Below, piece after piece: positions 8,400-17,621 of a DNA stretch of 63,559 bases; the stretch's first letter is position 1, and every line of letters starts with the position of its first letter. Both the position numbers and the translations under genes were made by a program. Under the pieces are notes generated by a model. It worked only from the letters and a program-made list of their open reading frames with translations, was not told the origin of the DNA and searched no databases. This stretch comes from Okeania sp. SIO1I7 (lineage in GTDB: Bacteria > Cyanobacteriota > Cyanobacteriia > Cyanobacteriales > Microcoleaceae). The stretch lies in assembly GCA_010672585.1 (NCBI GenBank), contig JAAHGF010000015.1, positions 220,929-284,487 on the forward strand, in the 5' to 3' direction.

Positions 8400-8841
8400 A
8401 TAGTAGGGGCGTTAACGATAGTTATGCGCTAGCAAACGGCCGTTCCCCTGTACACGGCCGTCAACCCCCTACAAATGGTGTATAATTTCGTCTTTTGCGT
8501 AAGTCCTGCACATAAAACTTTACAAACAAAAGGTTGTCATATTTCATATCAAAGAGAACCGAATATTTTACTTGACACAAAGAAAATGCCCATAATCATA
8601 TCTATAAAATCAAAAAATAAAAAATAAAAAATAGTCAAGATAGAGAAGAATATGATGCTGATCACAAAAGTTTACTCATCTACTTCACTTGACATTAATT
8701 GACTAACTCACCTGATTAAAGTTCAATGACTCACTTTATGAATATCAAAAAATCACCAGTAACTTAATTCATAAGTCACCATAGTAACTAGAAAAAAAGC
8801 AGATAATATAAAAAGTAAAGTCCGCAGTTAAAAGTAAAACA
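8400..8841. other. gene-free stretch with a small GC-rich palindrome
   Basis: At about 8434-8462 ACGGCCGT occurs twice around CCCCTG, and GTAGGGG at 8402 faces CCCCCTAC at 8466, forming a nested hairpin-like repeat. The remainder is AT-rich without a supported frame. Confidence 0.35.
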
Positions 8842-9015
8842 ATGATTATTAAAGACCTCAAGCAAATTATATTTGCTACCACAAGAACCAGCTTAATTGG
8901 TCTTGCTGGTATTACTGAAACTCAACCTGCGACTTTTTCCAGTCTTCTAGGCCAGATAAAATCTGATTTTTTATTAGCTTTTAAATACTCATATTGTAAA
9001 AAAAAAATTTTGTAA
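8842..9015 (+). CDS. possible 57-aa small protein of unknown function
   Basis: ATG at 8842 to TAA at 9013-9015 encodes MIIKDLKQIIFATTRTSLIG... with a basic C-terminus (CKKKIL). It lies 16 bp upstream of the response-regulator gene on the same strand, so it could be a leader or the first gene of a two-gene operon. No family is recognised, and no strong ribosome site is seen. It may be a chance frame. Confidence 0.25.
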   Translation: MIIKDLKQIIFATTRTSLIGLAGITETQPATFSSLLGQIKSDFLLAFKYSYCKKKIL

Positions 9016-9031
9016 AAACTAATTTTTTTCG

Positions 9032-10915
9032 ATGAATAAAGATATAATTAAAGTCCTTTTAATAGAAGATAATCAAGACAATTTTCTTCTGGTATATGAC
9101 TTACTGTCACAGGTAGAATCACCAAAAATATTACTAGACTGGGAAAAGACTTACGAAACAGGATTAACAGTAATGAAAAAAAATCAACATGATATTTGTT
9201 TGCTTGACTATAACTTCGGAGAAACAAAAGGATTAGAAATAATGAAAACCGCAATTAATCTAGGTTGCCAAACCCCAATCGTATTACTCACAGATACAGA
9301 AAATCAAGAATTAGAGATGGATTTAATGAATAAAGGAGTAGCAGATTACTTGAATAAATCAGAAATTAACGAATATACATTAAATCGAATAATTCGCTAT
9401 ACACTTGAGAAGAACCAAAGTTTAAACGCTTTAAAAGAAAGCAAAGCAAAGCTACAAGAAGCACAAAAAATTGCTCATTTAGGGAACTGGGAATATGACT
9501 TAAAGACGCAAAAAATAACTTGGTCAGATGAAGTATTTCGCATTTTTGGTCTCAACCCTAACAGACCAGAACCAACTTATTCAGAATGGCTTGAAATATT
9601 TACTCTCGAAAGCCAACAATTATGGGAGAAAAATGCGATTTTAATCTTAGAAAAGGCAGAAAGTTGTGAATGTGAATATCAAATCATTCGACCAGATGGT
9701 ACATTAAGGTATATTTATACTCAGGCTACTTTAGTCGTAGATAATAACTCAGAACCTATAGGCATATTCGGCACAGTGCTAGATATTACAGAGCGCAAAA
9801 AAGCAGAGTTAGCTGTGCAGGAACTTAGACAAAAAGAGCATTTATTAGGACTCATTCTAGACCGAATTCATCGATCTTTAAATTTGGATGAAATATTAGA
9901 GACTACAGTAGAGTCAGTACGGTTTTTTTTGGAGTGCGACCGCGTCTTAATTTATCGTTTTTTGGAAGAAGGAAAAGGCATCGTAGAAAAAGAATCTGTA
10001 GCAGCAGGTAGCAGTCCAATTTTAGGTAAAATTATTGACGATCCATGTTTCCCAAATACAGATATTATAGAACGGTATAAACAAGGTTATATTAGTATAA
10101 TAGAAGATATTGAAAACCCAGATGTAAACAAATGCCATGCCGATCTACTCAAACAGTTTCAAGTCAAAGCAAGTATGGTATTGCCAATTTTAATTAATCA
10201 AGAAGGGGAAAAACAAGGTTCAGAAACTACTGCATGGGGATTAATAGTAGCTCATCAATGTACTCATAAACGACAATGGCGAATCTCAGACACCGATCTA
10301 TTGAGGCGCTTGGCAACTCAAATAGCGATCGCTATTCAACAAGCTCAACTTTATCATCGTTTAGAAAAACTAAATCAAGAATTAAAGGAAATAGCTTATA
10401 TTGATGGTTTGACAGGAATTTGTAACCGTCGCCACTTTGAAGAAAAACTAGACCAAGAATGGAAAAGATCAACACGGGAGAATACTTCTATGTCAATAAT
10501 TATGGTGGATATAGATTATTTTAAACCCTACAACGATACTTACGGCCATCAGCAGGGAGACAAATGTTTGCAACAGGTAGCTCAAACGATTAGTGCTGCA
10601 GTGAAACGACCAGGAGATTTTGTCGCTCGATATGGGGGAGAAGAGTTTGTGGTTGTACTGCCAAATACTTCCATAGAAGGAGCGCTGAAAGTTGCAGAAA
10701 ATATTAGAACACAAATTGAAGCTTTAAGAATTCCCCATACAGCTTCGGCAGTGAGTAAGTTTGTAACAAGTAGTTTAGGAGTGGCAAATAGTTACTGCTC
10801 TACTGACTCTAATCCTAAAATATTGCTAGAAGCAGCAGATATAGCTCTATACAATGCTAAAAATGCTGGTAGAAATCAAGTTTATATTGATGATTCATGT
10901 ATAAACAATTCGTAG
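9032..10915 (+). CDS. REC-PAS-GAF-GGDEF diguanylate cyclase response regulator
   Basis: 627 aa. An N-terminal receiver (about 6-125) has LLIEDNQD acidic residues, phospho-acceptor D in CLLDYNFG, T in LLTDT and K in LNKSE. A PAS domain with a PAC-like end (about 150-258) ends at VLDITERKKAE. A phytochrome-like GAF domain (about 275-445) has FLECDRVLIYRF and a long insert. The GGDEF domain (about 455-622) has an intact catalytic GGEEF (535-539) and an inhibitory I-site RPGD (526-529). The protein should make cyclic-di-GMP from GTP under phosphorelay and sensory control. GAF chromophore binding is uncertain because no clear bilin cysteine was identified. No histidine kinase is adjacent. This is a common cyanobacterial architecture. 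Confidence 0.92.
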   Translation: MNKDIIKVLLIEDNQDNFLLVYDLLSQVESPKILLDWEKTYETGLTVMKKNQHDICLLDYNFGETKGLEIMKTAINLGCQTPIVLLTDTENQELEMDLMNKGVADYLNKSEINEYTLNRIIRYTLEKNQSLNALKESKAKLQEAQKIAHLGNWEYDLKTQKITWSDEVFRIFGLNPNRPEPTYSEWLEIFTLESQQLWEKNAILILEKAESCECEYQIIRPDGTLRYIYTQATLVVDNNSEPIGIFGTVLDITERKKAELAVQELRQKEHLLGLILDRIHRSLNLDEILETTVESVRFFLECDRVLIYRFLEEGKGIVEKESVAAGSSPILGKIIDDPCFPNTDIIERYKQGYISIIEDIENPDVNKCHADLLKQFQVKASMVLPILINQEGEKQGSETTAWGLIVAHQCTHKRQWRISDTDLLRRLATQIAIAIQQAQLYHRLEKLNQELKEIAYIDGLTGICNRRHFEEKLDQEWKRSTRENTSMSIIMVDIDYFKPYNDTYGHQQGDKCLQQVAQTISAAVKRPGDFVARYGGEEFVVVLPNTSIEGALKVAENIRTQIEALRIPHTASAVSKFVTSSLGVANSYCSTDSNPKILLEAADIALYNAKNAGRNQVYIDDSCINNS

Positions 10916-11634
10916 GAGCAAAAGCAAGAAATTCATTTAGTCATACAGGTAGTCCTGTAGATATAGTGATAAAATTACGGTGAAGCGATATAGCTAGCGA
11001 TTAGCTGCCGCACTTGCTCTGCCAACGCTTGATTATAATCAAGAATAAAATATGTGCTACGCACCCAAATGATTTTCTAAAAAATTAGAAAAAAATAAAG
11101 TTTTCCTGACTAAGTTAGAAATTCTAGCCACGTAAAGTATTATTTAATCTTTCTATTGGGACTTACACAACTTAATAAGCAAAATTAGACTATAATACTT
11201 GTCAACCAATAATGATTTGACGTCGAAGCTCTGTGAAGGTCAAAGAAACAACTCCTGTCGCTATACCTCCTTTACAGGACTACCAAAAAATTTAGTTTGG
11301 CAATAATTTTTGATTTTTCAGTATTGATCAGTATTTATTCATAGCAGTAAGGTTGATAGACAATATGTGCAACTCCTCAACATCTCAACTAATATCATGT
11401 TCGGTTGAATACTTATAAATAACTGTTGTGAGAAGTCAGTCCTCAGTCCTCAGTCCTCAGGAGGGAAGAAAGGAGGAATACATAGAAAATATTGGAGAAA
11501 AGCATTGATAATTTCAGTATTTCTTTGGTACTGTCGCTACCCGGAGTCCTTAAATTTTATTATAACTGACCCGTCCGAACATGATATAAGATAATTGCTA
11601 TGATGCTAATCCTAGTAATCAGAAAAATTGACTT
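10916..11634. other. gene-free stretch with repeat debris
   Basis: No supported gene. At about 11283-11335 there is a degraded copy of the control-region repeat (TTTAGTTTGGCAATA, then TTTTTCAGTATTGA) otherwise found at 13527-13870 and 16188-16465. A composite repeat begins at 11392. Confidence 0.5.
11392..11480 (-). repeat. CCGGACATGATAT-type composite repeat, reverse copy
   Basis: ATATCATGTTCGGTTGAATA followed by CTTATAAATAA, then direct repeats of AGTCCTC and GGAGGGAAGAAAGGAGG. Read on the minus strand this is the order seen at 20846-20985 and 61690-61810. Confidence 0.55.
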
Positions 11635-12518
11635 ATGCCTGGTCAGATTATTAATTCTCCAAAATAATTAAATCTTTTTAATATTGAAAAATCTATTAAT
11701 TTACAAATATATGAGCATCGTTTCACTTTCAAGTTATTGATGGTCTCCAGGGTGATTTTGATATTCAAAAGGTAAAATTATCGCCAGATATTTTGTTTAA
11801 TGGTAGTATTCCAGTATCTAGAAATAGATTTCATAAAAATGATGAATTGAATGATTTTTTTGTTTTTTGTGATACGAGAAATGGTCATACAACTATTCAT
11901 TCTTGGGAGCTTATCAAGACAACTAAAAGAGAAAGGTTGATTTGTGAAACTATTCTCAAAAATAGACGGAAAAAAAGTACGTTCATTAATGGATAATTGA
12001 TAATTACCTCTCCCTAAAAGGGAGAGGATTGACAAATAAGGAAAAAAAATAAATTTTTTCCCTTAAAAGGGGAGGCCTTTAACCCGAATTATTTAATTAT
12101 TTAATTATTTAATTATTAATTATTCGGCAAAAAAAATGGTAATCCTTTATATTTTAAAAATTTATCTGAGTTAATAGATAATTTGCAAATTCAAGAGTTA
12201 CATAATTTGGTGGAGAAGAAAATTATTCGTTATATTGCGGAACAGGGTTATGAATTTGTCAATTATAAAAATTCATCGGGAATTAATGGCATATATAGAA
12301 TATTTTTACCTCATTCTGAGATTGTGCTGACCTTAACTGCTACAGGTACAAAAGATTTTATAGCTACGGTATCGATTAATGAGGAAACTCCAGAGGAGTA
12401 TAAGTCTTTATTTATCAAGGAAATTTATCGGCAGAAAAAGTATAGGTATATAACTGCAAAAGACTGTGGGAAGTTACAAGGTTTTCCTAGTTGGTTTAGA
12501 GCCCATAGTAGAGAGAAT
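11635..12518 (+). pseudogene. cytosine-C5 DNA methyltransferase remnant (first tandem copy)
   Basis: It aligns with the intact gene at 13899-15287 but is destroyed in three ways. An early TAA comes 11 codons after ATG 11635. About 550 bp is deleted at about 11733, joining the start region to ...CAAGTTATTGATGG, so motifs I, IV (PCQ), VI and VIII are absent. A MITE of about 145 bp lies at 11982-12126. The last segment (about 12180-12518) still encodes the region around HSEIVLTLTATGTKD and KDCGKLQGFPSWFRAHSREN before homology stops. It is the left copy of a roughly 2.3-kb tandem duplication. Confidence 0.85.
11982..12126 (+). mobile_element. MITE, GATAATT/TTATTCGG family, copy A (short form)
   Basis: It interrupts the methyltransferase remnant between GTACG and GGCAAAAAA; the intact copy reads GTACGGTAAAAAA here. 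The ends are TTCATTAAT and AATTATTCGG. The inside has GATAATT heptamers, CCTCTCCCTAAAAGGGAGAGG, CCCTTAAAAGGGGAGG and a TTAATTA tract. Related copies are at 32580, 44408, 44815 and 45828. Confidence 0.8.
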
Positions 12519-12817
12519 CAAGAAAATTATCTCCACTTTTTAAAGAACCATCTGAGACAGAATCTCTAGATAAGGTTGAAGGAAAAGTTATCAAACTTGA
12601 ATGGGGAGAAGAAGATCAAAAAGGACGAGTAACTATCATTACATCCATCAAGGAAAAGACACAAGAATCAGAAATAGTAATTGAGTTAAATCGTGCAGAC
12701 TATAAAAAAGCTTTTGAAGCTAATCTGAACCAAAGTCTAATTATTTGTAGTGGAAATTTGATTGAAGAAAAAAATCAATTAATTATCCGTAATGTTTGTA
12801 GTTTTACTATTGAGTGA
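12519..12817 (+). pseudogene. C-terminal fragment of an unidentified protein
   Basis: The methyltransferase homology stops abruptly at about 12518. In a shifted frame (12524-12817) about 97 clean codons follow: KLSPLFKEPSETESL, VEGKVIKLEWGEEDQKGRV, IELNRADYKKAFEANLNQSL, ending RNVCSFTIE and TGA. The composition looks like a real protein tail, alternating beta strands of an OB- or Sm-like kind, but I do not recognise the family. No start codon is available. It marks foreign DNA joined to the duplication. Confidence 0.45.
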
Positions 12818-13017
12818 AAAATTGTCAATCTAAATTTATAGAAGCGATCGCTCACCTACTCTCAAAAAATAATTTTGAGGAAGTTTGGCACTGCCACAAA
12901 TATCGGAATTATTTTCATAACAATCTGCAATGTCAGCCTAAAAATCAAAGAAGCCAACACCGAACACTATATATATACGGAGACAAATCTAGTTAAGCTA
13001 AAAAACCAGAGTCAAAG

Positions 13018-13524
13018 CTAACCAAAGCCTTGAGGTTTGTCTTCCTCCAGTTCTACGTCTTGGAAAAACTTACGAATAATTTCAACTTCAGGCTCTGTCT
13101 CAATCCACAGACGAGCGCCACCTGCTTGACTTCTGTTAGGTTTATGAGGTCGATAGACGATTTTGCAATTTCCCAGAATTTCTACTTCGTGGCAGCGATG
13201 GTTTTTGCCTCCTTGTTTGACAGATATTGCTGGTAAAGATGTACCGTGGTCTCGGTTATAGTCAATTTCTTTGCGCAGCACATGGATAAAAGTATTGCCT
13301 GTACGGAATCCTTTATTCCAAGTACCTTGAGGACCTCGACGACCAGGGGTAATTTCTGGCATTCCCCGACTATTTAAGGGAATTATCCAGAACCGTTTAA
13401 CTTTTCTGGCTCCTTTGAGACGACCTTGCCTCAAAAGTAACCTGAGTCTAGCAGTAGAAATATTTAGAAGAAATGCTGCTTCTGTTGTACCAACTTTATC
13501 TGGTTCAGTATTTGTATCTGTCAT
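13018..13524 (-). CDS. HTH (excisionase/MerR-like) DNA-binding protein, copy A
   Basis: 168 aa, starting at MTDTNTEPDKVGTTEAAFL (ATG 13524). A longer frame to 13749 reads through the repeat region and is rejected because the paralogue at 15679-16185 starts at the same methionine. Residues about 10-50 are an excisionase-type winged helix (TTEAAFLLNISTARLRLLLR, then GRLKGARKVKRFWIIP). The remainder is basic and then acidic at the C-terminus (ELEEDKPQGFG). It is convergent with the methyltransferase remnant and divergent from the intact methyltransferase at 13899, with two 174-bp repeats between. That placement suggests a controller of the methyltransferase promoter (inference). Confidence 0.7.
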   Translation of the reverse strand: MTDTNTEPDKVGTTEAAFLLNISTARLRLLLRQGRLKGARKVKRFWIIPLNSRGMPEITPGRRGPQGTWNKGFRTGNTFIHVLRKEIDYNRDHGTSLPAISVKQGGKNHRCHEVEILGNCKIVYRPHKPNRSQAGGARLWIETEPEVEIIRKFFQDVELEEDKPQGFG

Positions 13525-13526
13525 AA

Positions 13527-13870
13527 ACTGTTTCGGAATATATAAAGTATAAACTAAATAACTTAAACTGGATAACCATTTACCATCAAACCACAAAGGA
13601 TTGAATTTGGCAATATTTGATTTTTCAGTATTGACTTTAATAGTAATCTTAGTAGGAAATTTCACAATTACCCAAAATCTCAATTTAAGATCATAGCTAT
13701 ACTGTTTCGGAATATATAAAGGATGAACTAAATAATTATTTACCATCAAACTACAAAGGATTTAGTTTGGCAATACTTGATTTTTCAGTATTGACTTAAT
13801 AATCGTAATCTTAGTGGAAAATTTTACAATTATTCAAAATCTCAACTGAAGATAATTGCTATGATGCTAA
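13527..13870. repeat. two tandem ~174-bp control-region repeats between HTH gene A and the methyltransferase
   Basis: Unit 1 starts at 13527 and unit 2 at 13701, both with ACTGTTTCGGAATATATAAA. Shared internal blocks are TTTACCATCAAAC, ACAAAGGATT, TTTGGCAATA, GATTTTTCAGTATTGACTT and CAAAATCTCAA. The same blocks recur at 16188-16465 and in part at about 11283. Confidence 0.8.
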
Positions 13871-13898
13871 TCCTAGTAATAATCAGAAAAATTGACTT
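13855..13898 (+). promoter_or_regulatory. candidate promoter of the intact methyltransferase
   Basis: TTGCTATGAT at 13856-13865 gives a TATGAT -10 hexamer about 33 bp before ATG 13899. The same sequence precedes the remnant copy (about 11595-11604). No good -35 is visible, which would fit an activator-dependent promoter overlapping the repeats. Confidence 0.35.
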
Positions 13899-15287
13899 AT
13901 GTCTGGTCAAATAATTAATTCTTCAACTCAATTAAGCTTTTTTAATCTTGAGAAACCTATTAATTTACAAATATATGAACATCGCTTCACTTTTATAGAT
14001 TTATTTGCTGGGATTGGCGGATTTAGAATTCCTCTAGAAGAATTAGGAGGTAAATGTTTAGGATATTCAGAAATTAACTCTGATGCGATGAAGGTTTATC
14101 AGCAAAACTTTCTGAATGGATATATCAATAATGATGAAAAATATCTGGGAGATATTACTAAAGTTTCTAAGCTGCCTTGGCAAGTCAATCTGATAGTTGG
14201 TGGAGTTCCTTGTCAACCTTGGTCTGTAGCTGGAAAATTAAGAGGTTTTGACGATCATAGAGGAAAACTTTGGTTTGATACTATAAGAGTTGTGGAGGAA
14301 AATCAACCTGAAGCTTTTATCTTTGAAAATGTTAGAGGGTTAATTAGTCCGGTTAATCAAAAGTCATTTGAATTAATTATTCAGCAGTTTGAAAAGATTG
14401 GTTATCGTGTCTATTACAAATTACTTAATTCTGCTGATTTTGGATTGCCTCAAAATAGAGAACGAGTTTTTATTGTCGGGATTAGGAAAGATTTAGATAT
14501 AGATAATTTCCATTTTCCCGAACCATTGAATATTCAAACTAAACTTTTTCAAGTTATTGATGGTCTCCAGGCTAATTTTGATATTCAAAAGGCAAAATTA
14601 TCACCAGATGTTTTGTTTAATGGTAGTATTCCAGTCTCTAGAAATAAATTTCAGAAAAATGATGAGTTGAATGATTTTTTTGTTTTTTGTGATACGAGAA
14701 ATGGTCATACAACTATTCATTCTTGGGATATTATCCAGACAACTAAAAGGGAAAAGTTGATTTGTGAAACTATTCTCAAAAATAGACGCAAAAAAAAGTA
14801 CGGTAAAAAAGATGGTAATCCTTTATCTTTAGCAGATTTGTCTGAATTAATAGATAATTTGCAAATTCAAGAGTTGAATAATTTGGTGGAGAAGAAAATT
14901 ATTCGTTATGTTGAAAAACAGGGTTATGAATTTGTCAACTCTAAAAATTCATCGGGAATTAATGGCATATATAGAATGTTTTTACCTCATTCTGAGATTG
15001 TGCCGACCTTAACTGCTACAGGTACAAAAGATTGTATAGCTACGGTTTCTATTAATGCGGAAACTCCAGAGGAGTATAAGTCTTTATTTATCAAGGAAAT
15101 TTGTCGGCAGAAAAAGTATAGGTATATAACTGCAAAAGACTGTGGGAAGTTACAAGGTTTTCCTAGTTGGTTTAGAGCGCATAGTAGGGAGAATATTGCT
15201 AAGAAACAATTCGGAAATGCTGTGTCTATTCCAGTTGTTTATTATTTGGCTAAGTCTTTACTTAGGTCGGTAGGTTTTTTTGATTAG
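13899..15287 (+). CDS. DNA (cytosine-5)-methyltransferase, Dcm family
   Basis: 462 aa with all ordered C5-methyltransferase motifs. Motif I is FIDLFAGIGGFRIPL (SAM binding), IV is GGVPCQPWSVAG (catalytic Cys), VI is FENVRGL and VIII is QNRERVFIVG. A target-recognition region follows (about 210-370), then IX/X ending KKQFGNAVSIPVVYYLAKSL. It transfers methyl to C5 of cytosine in an unknown duplex site. It is the intact right-hand copy of a tandem duplication, divergent from HTH gene A and convergent with HTH gene B. No adjacent classical endonuclease is recognised; the 347-aa gene at 16467 is the best candidate partner. Confidence 0.92.
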   Translation: MSGQIINSSTQLSFFNLEKPINLQIYEHRFTFIDLFAGIGGFRIPLEELGGKCLGYSEINSDAMKVYQQNFLNGYINNDEKYLGDITKVSKLPWQVNLIVGGVPCQPWSVAGKLRGFDDHRGKLWFDTIRVVEENQPEAFIFENVRGLISPVNQKSFELIIQQFEKIGYRVYYKLLNSADFGLPQNRERVFIVGIRKDLDIDNFHFPEPLNIQTKLFQVIDGLQANFDIQKAKLSPDVLFNGSIPVSRNKFQKNDELNDFFVFCDTRNGHTTIHSWDIIQTTKREKLICETILKNRRKKKYGKKDGNPLSLADLSELIDNLQIQELNNLVEKKIIRYVEKQGYEFVNSKNSSGINGIYRMFLPHSEIVPTLTATGTKDCIATVSINAETPEEYKSLFIKEICRQKKYRYITAKDCGKLQGFPSWFRAHSRENIAKKQFGNAVSIPVVYYLAKSLLRSVGFFD

Positions 15288-15678
15288 ATTCAACCTCGGA
15301 TTAGAGTTTTTTTAATACTTACAACTTCAAATTTTGCCAGTATCTAGAAGAAGCAATTCTGGCAAAGGAAAATCGGAATTACAGAAAACTCCAGAATAGT
15401 TTTTGACGCCGAAAATTTTCAGGTAAAGGTAGCCATCCCATCTATATACTTATGATTTATAAGGTTGGGGGAGAAAAATTGCTAGAAAAATATGATAGAT
15501 AGAGGCGATCGCTCGCCTAACTAAAAAAATAATTTTGAGGAGGGTTAGCACTGCCACAAATATCGGAATTATTTCCATAACAATCTGCAATGTCAGCCTA
15601 AAAATCAAAGAAGCCAACACCGAATACTATAGATTATGAGGAGAAAAATCCAGTTAAGCTAAAAAATCAGATTTAGAG
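15288..15678. other. gene-free stretch, 3' flank of duplicated unit
   Basis: From about 15504 (GCGATCGCTCGCCTAA) to 15680 this matches 12843-13020, including GGCACTGCC/GCACTGCC and CAATCTGCAATGTCAGCC. It is therefore the second copy of the spacer between the converging genes, without a conserved frame. It may serve as a bidirectional terminator region. Confidence 0.5.
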
Positions 15679-16185
15679 CTAACCAAAATCTTGAGGTTTG
15701 TCTTCCTCCAGTTCTACATCTGCGAAATATTTGCGAATAATTTCAACATCAGGCTCTACCTCAATCCACAAGCGGGCACCACCTGCTTGACTTCTGTTAG
15801 GTTTATGAGGTCGATAGACGATTTTGCAATTTCCCAGAATTTCTACTTCGTGGCAGCGATGGTTTTTGCCTCCTTGTTTCACAGATATGGCGGGTTTTGA
15901 TGTGCCGTTGTCTCGGTTATAGTCAATTTCTCTTCGTAGCACATGGATAAAAGTATTGCCTGTACGAAATCCTTTATTCCAAGTTCCTTGAGGGCCTCGA
16001 CTACCAGGGGTAATTTCTGGCATTCCCCGACTATTTAAGGGAATTATCCAGAACCGTTTAACTTTTCTGGCTCCTTTGAGACGACCTTGCCTCAAAAGTA
16101 ACCTGAGTCTAGCAGTAGAAATATTTAGAAGAAATGCTGCTTCTGTTGTACCAACTTTATCTGGTTCAGTATTTGTATCTGTCAT
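15679..16185 (-). CDS. HTH (excisionase/MerR-like) DNA-binding protein, copy B
   Basis: 168 aa, nearly identical to copy A (13018-13524). It shares the same start MTDTNTEPDKV and the same HTH block (TTEAAFLLNISTARLRLLLR), with a few C-terminal substitutions (EVEPDVEIIRKYFADVE). It is convergent with the intact methyltransferase and divergent from the 347-aa gene at 16467, across another pair of control repeats. The coding sequence is better conserved between the copies than the spacer DNA, which implies both are functional. Role as a transcriptional controller is inferred from the HTH and the divergent layout. An excisionase-type architectural role is the alternative. Confidence 0.7.
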   Translation of the reverse strand: MTDTNTEPDKVGTTEAAFLLNISTARLRLLLRQGRLKGARKVKRFWIIPLNSRGMPEITPGSRGPQGTWNKGFRTGNTFIHVLRREIDYNRDNGTSKPAISVKQGGKNHRCHEVEILGNCKIVYRPHKPNRSQAGGARLWIEVEPDVEIIRKYFADVELEEDKPQDFG

Positions 16186-16187
16186 AA

Positions 16188-16465
16188 ACTGTTTCGGAAC
16201 ATATTAAGGATAAACTGGATAACCACTTACCATCAAACCACAAAGGATTGAATTTGGAAATATTTGATTTTCTAGTATTGACTTTAATAGTAATCTTAGT
16301 AGGAGATTTTATAATTACCCAAAATCTCAACTTAAGATAATTGCTATACAGTTTCGGAGCATATCAAAGATAAACTCGGATAACTATTTACCATTAAACC
16401 ATAGAGGATTTCACTTGGTAAATAATTTTTGATTTTCCAGTATTGATTTATATAGGAAGAGATTA
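16188..16465. repeat. control-region repeats between HTH gene B and the 347-aa gene
   Basis: One full unit starts at 16188 (ACTGTTTCGG) and a second, more diverged unit at 16348 (ACAGTTTCGG). They carry the same ordered blocks as 13527-13870, including CAGTATTGACTTTAATAG. The second unit runs into the ribosome site AGGAAGAG (16454-16461) of the next gene. Confidence 0.75.
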
Positions 16466-16466
16466 G

Positions 16467-17510
16467 ATGTCAAGGGAAAAGTTAATTGTAGACCCAGGTT
16501 TTGTGCATCACCGAAAGATACTAACAATTTTACAAGAACAAGGTTCGAGAATTATTAATCAAGAAATTAGGTCAATACCACCAACCACCCCTGAATGGCA
16601 TAAAAGAGTGTTAATTGACCAGATATACACAAGAATATTGATCGAATTCTGTAGGGTAAATGAAATTAAGACTCTTGAAGAGATTCTTCTGGAAAAACGT
16701 GGTAGGCTTTTCTGCTCAATCGTTAAGCTTAAACCTTGTCAGAAAATATATGAAAAGGGTGAAAATGACCGTATTGTTTTAGAGCCTGAAGCATTTGAAG
16801 GAAGTGAATTAACTTTAGAATTACATATAACTTTAGGTCATGTAACAGCAAGTACATTAAAAGCAGAACTCGAATGCGGTGGTAATTTTGCCGTAATAGC
16901 TGAATATTTTGCCTCAAAAGATAATAAATTGATCTTTCATCCTCTAGTAATAGGCTTTCCTTACATACAGGATATTGAAACAGGTGAACCGTCTTGGACT
17001 TTATACAGCGACTTTTACAATCTCTATATTGAAGACTTTGATGAATTCTCGAAAGTAAAAGAACAAGATATGCCTGAGGACTTTAAGGAAATGAAGCAGA
17101 TTAAAGAAAGTCTTTTTAAGGCTGCCTTGGGGAAAATTCTCTCGGAGTCTACCCCTAAAGACTGGGGTGGCGAAACTTCAGACTTTACAACTTCCCATCT
17201 ACACTACCAAGGGAAACGTCTTAGAGCAGCATTTTTACTAAAAGGACCCGCTAAGTTCACTCCAATGACTATTAAACACTTGGGTAAGAATGGAGACCAA
17301 ATTATTAGGCTGGCTAAAGAACCAGTTGACATATTGATTGTTCAACACTGTCACGACATTACATCCTCAGTTATCGAAATGTTGAAAATTTTTGCAACAC
17401 AGCCTTCCAATCCAAGGTATTATTGCCTTCTGGATGGCAGAGAATCTCTAAGATTGTTAGAGGCTTACGACCTGAAAAAGTGGGCACTTAATGAATCTAA
17501 AAAAGGATAA
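16467..17510 (+). CDS. unknown 347-aa protein; possible restriction-type effector linked to the Dcm/HTH module
   Basis: Family not recognised with confidence. The ATG at 16467 has AGGAAGAG 6 bp upstream. The C-terminal third is the most motif-like: KDWGGETSDF (231-240), RLRAAFLLKG (251-260), then LGKNGDQIIRL and VDILIVQHCHDI (288-298). An acidic cluster (E236, D239) about 20 residues before AAFLLKG could be a diverged PD-(D/E)xK core, and the final strand-helix-strand looks alpha/beta. No signal peptide or membrane segment is seen. It is divergent from HTH gene B and shares control repeats with the methyltransferase, so co-regulation is likely. Nuclease function is inference only. Confidence 0.6.
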   Translation: MSREKLIVDPGFVHHRKILTILQEQGSRIINQEIRSIPPTTPEWHKRVLIDQIYTRILIEFCRVNEIKTLEEILLEKRGRLFCSIVKLKPCQKIYEKGENDRIVLEPEAFEGSELTLELHITLGHVTASTLKAELECGGNFAVIAEYFASKDNKLIFHPLVIGFPYIQDIETGEPSWTLYSDFYNLYIEDFDEFSKVKEQDMPEDFKEMKQIKESLFKAALGKILSESTPKDWGGETSDFTTSHLHYQGKRLRAAFLLKGPAKFTPMTIKHLGKNGDQIIRLAKEPVDILIVQHCHDITSSVIEMLKIFATQPSNPRYYCLLDGRESLRLLEAYDLKKWALNESKKG

Positions 17511-17621
17511 TAATCCTATTATTTTATTTAAAGATGATGAAACTCAAAACTAGATTTTAGTTATAGTTTCTGTTTTCCCTTTTTTTCTTCTTACTTTACT
17601 ATTGCCTACTTTCCAAAACAA

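Noticed and set aside
12814-12996. 60-aa plus-strand frame after the gene fragment
   Set aside because: The duplicated copy at 15490 onward does not preserve the frame, so it is not under protein selection.
13525-13749. N-terminal extension of HTH protein A to 243 aa
   Set aside because: It translates the control repeats, and the paralogue starts at MTDTNTEPDK; the short start is preferred.
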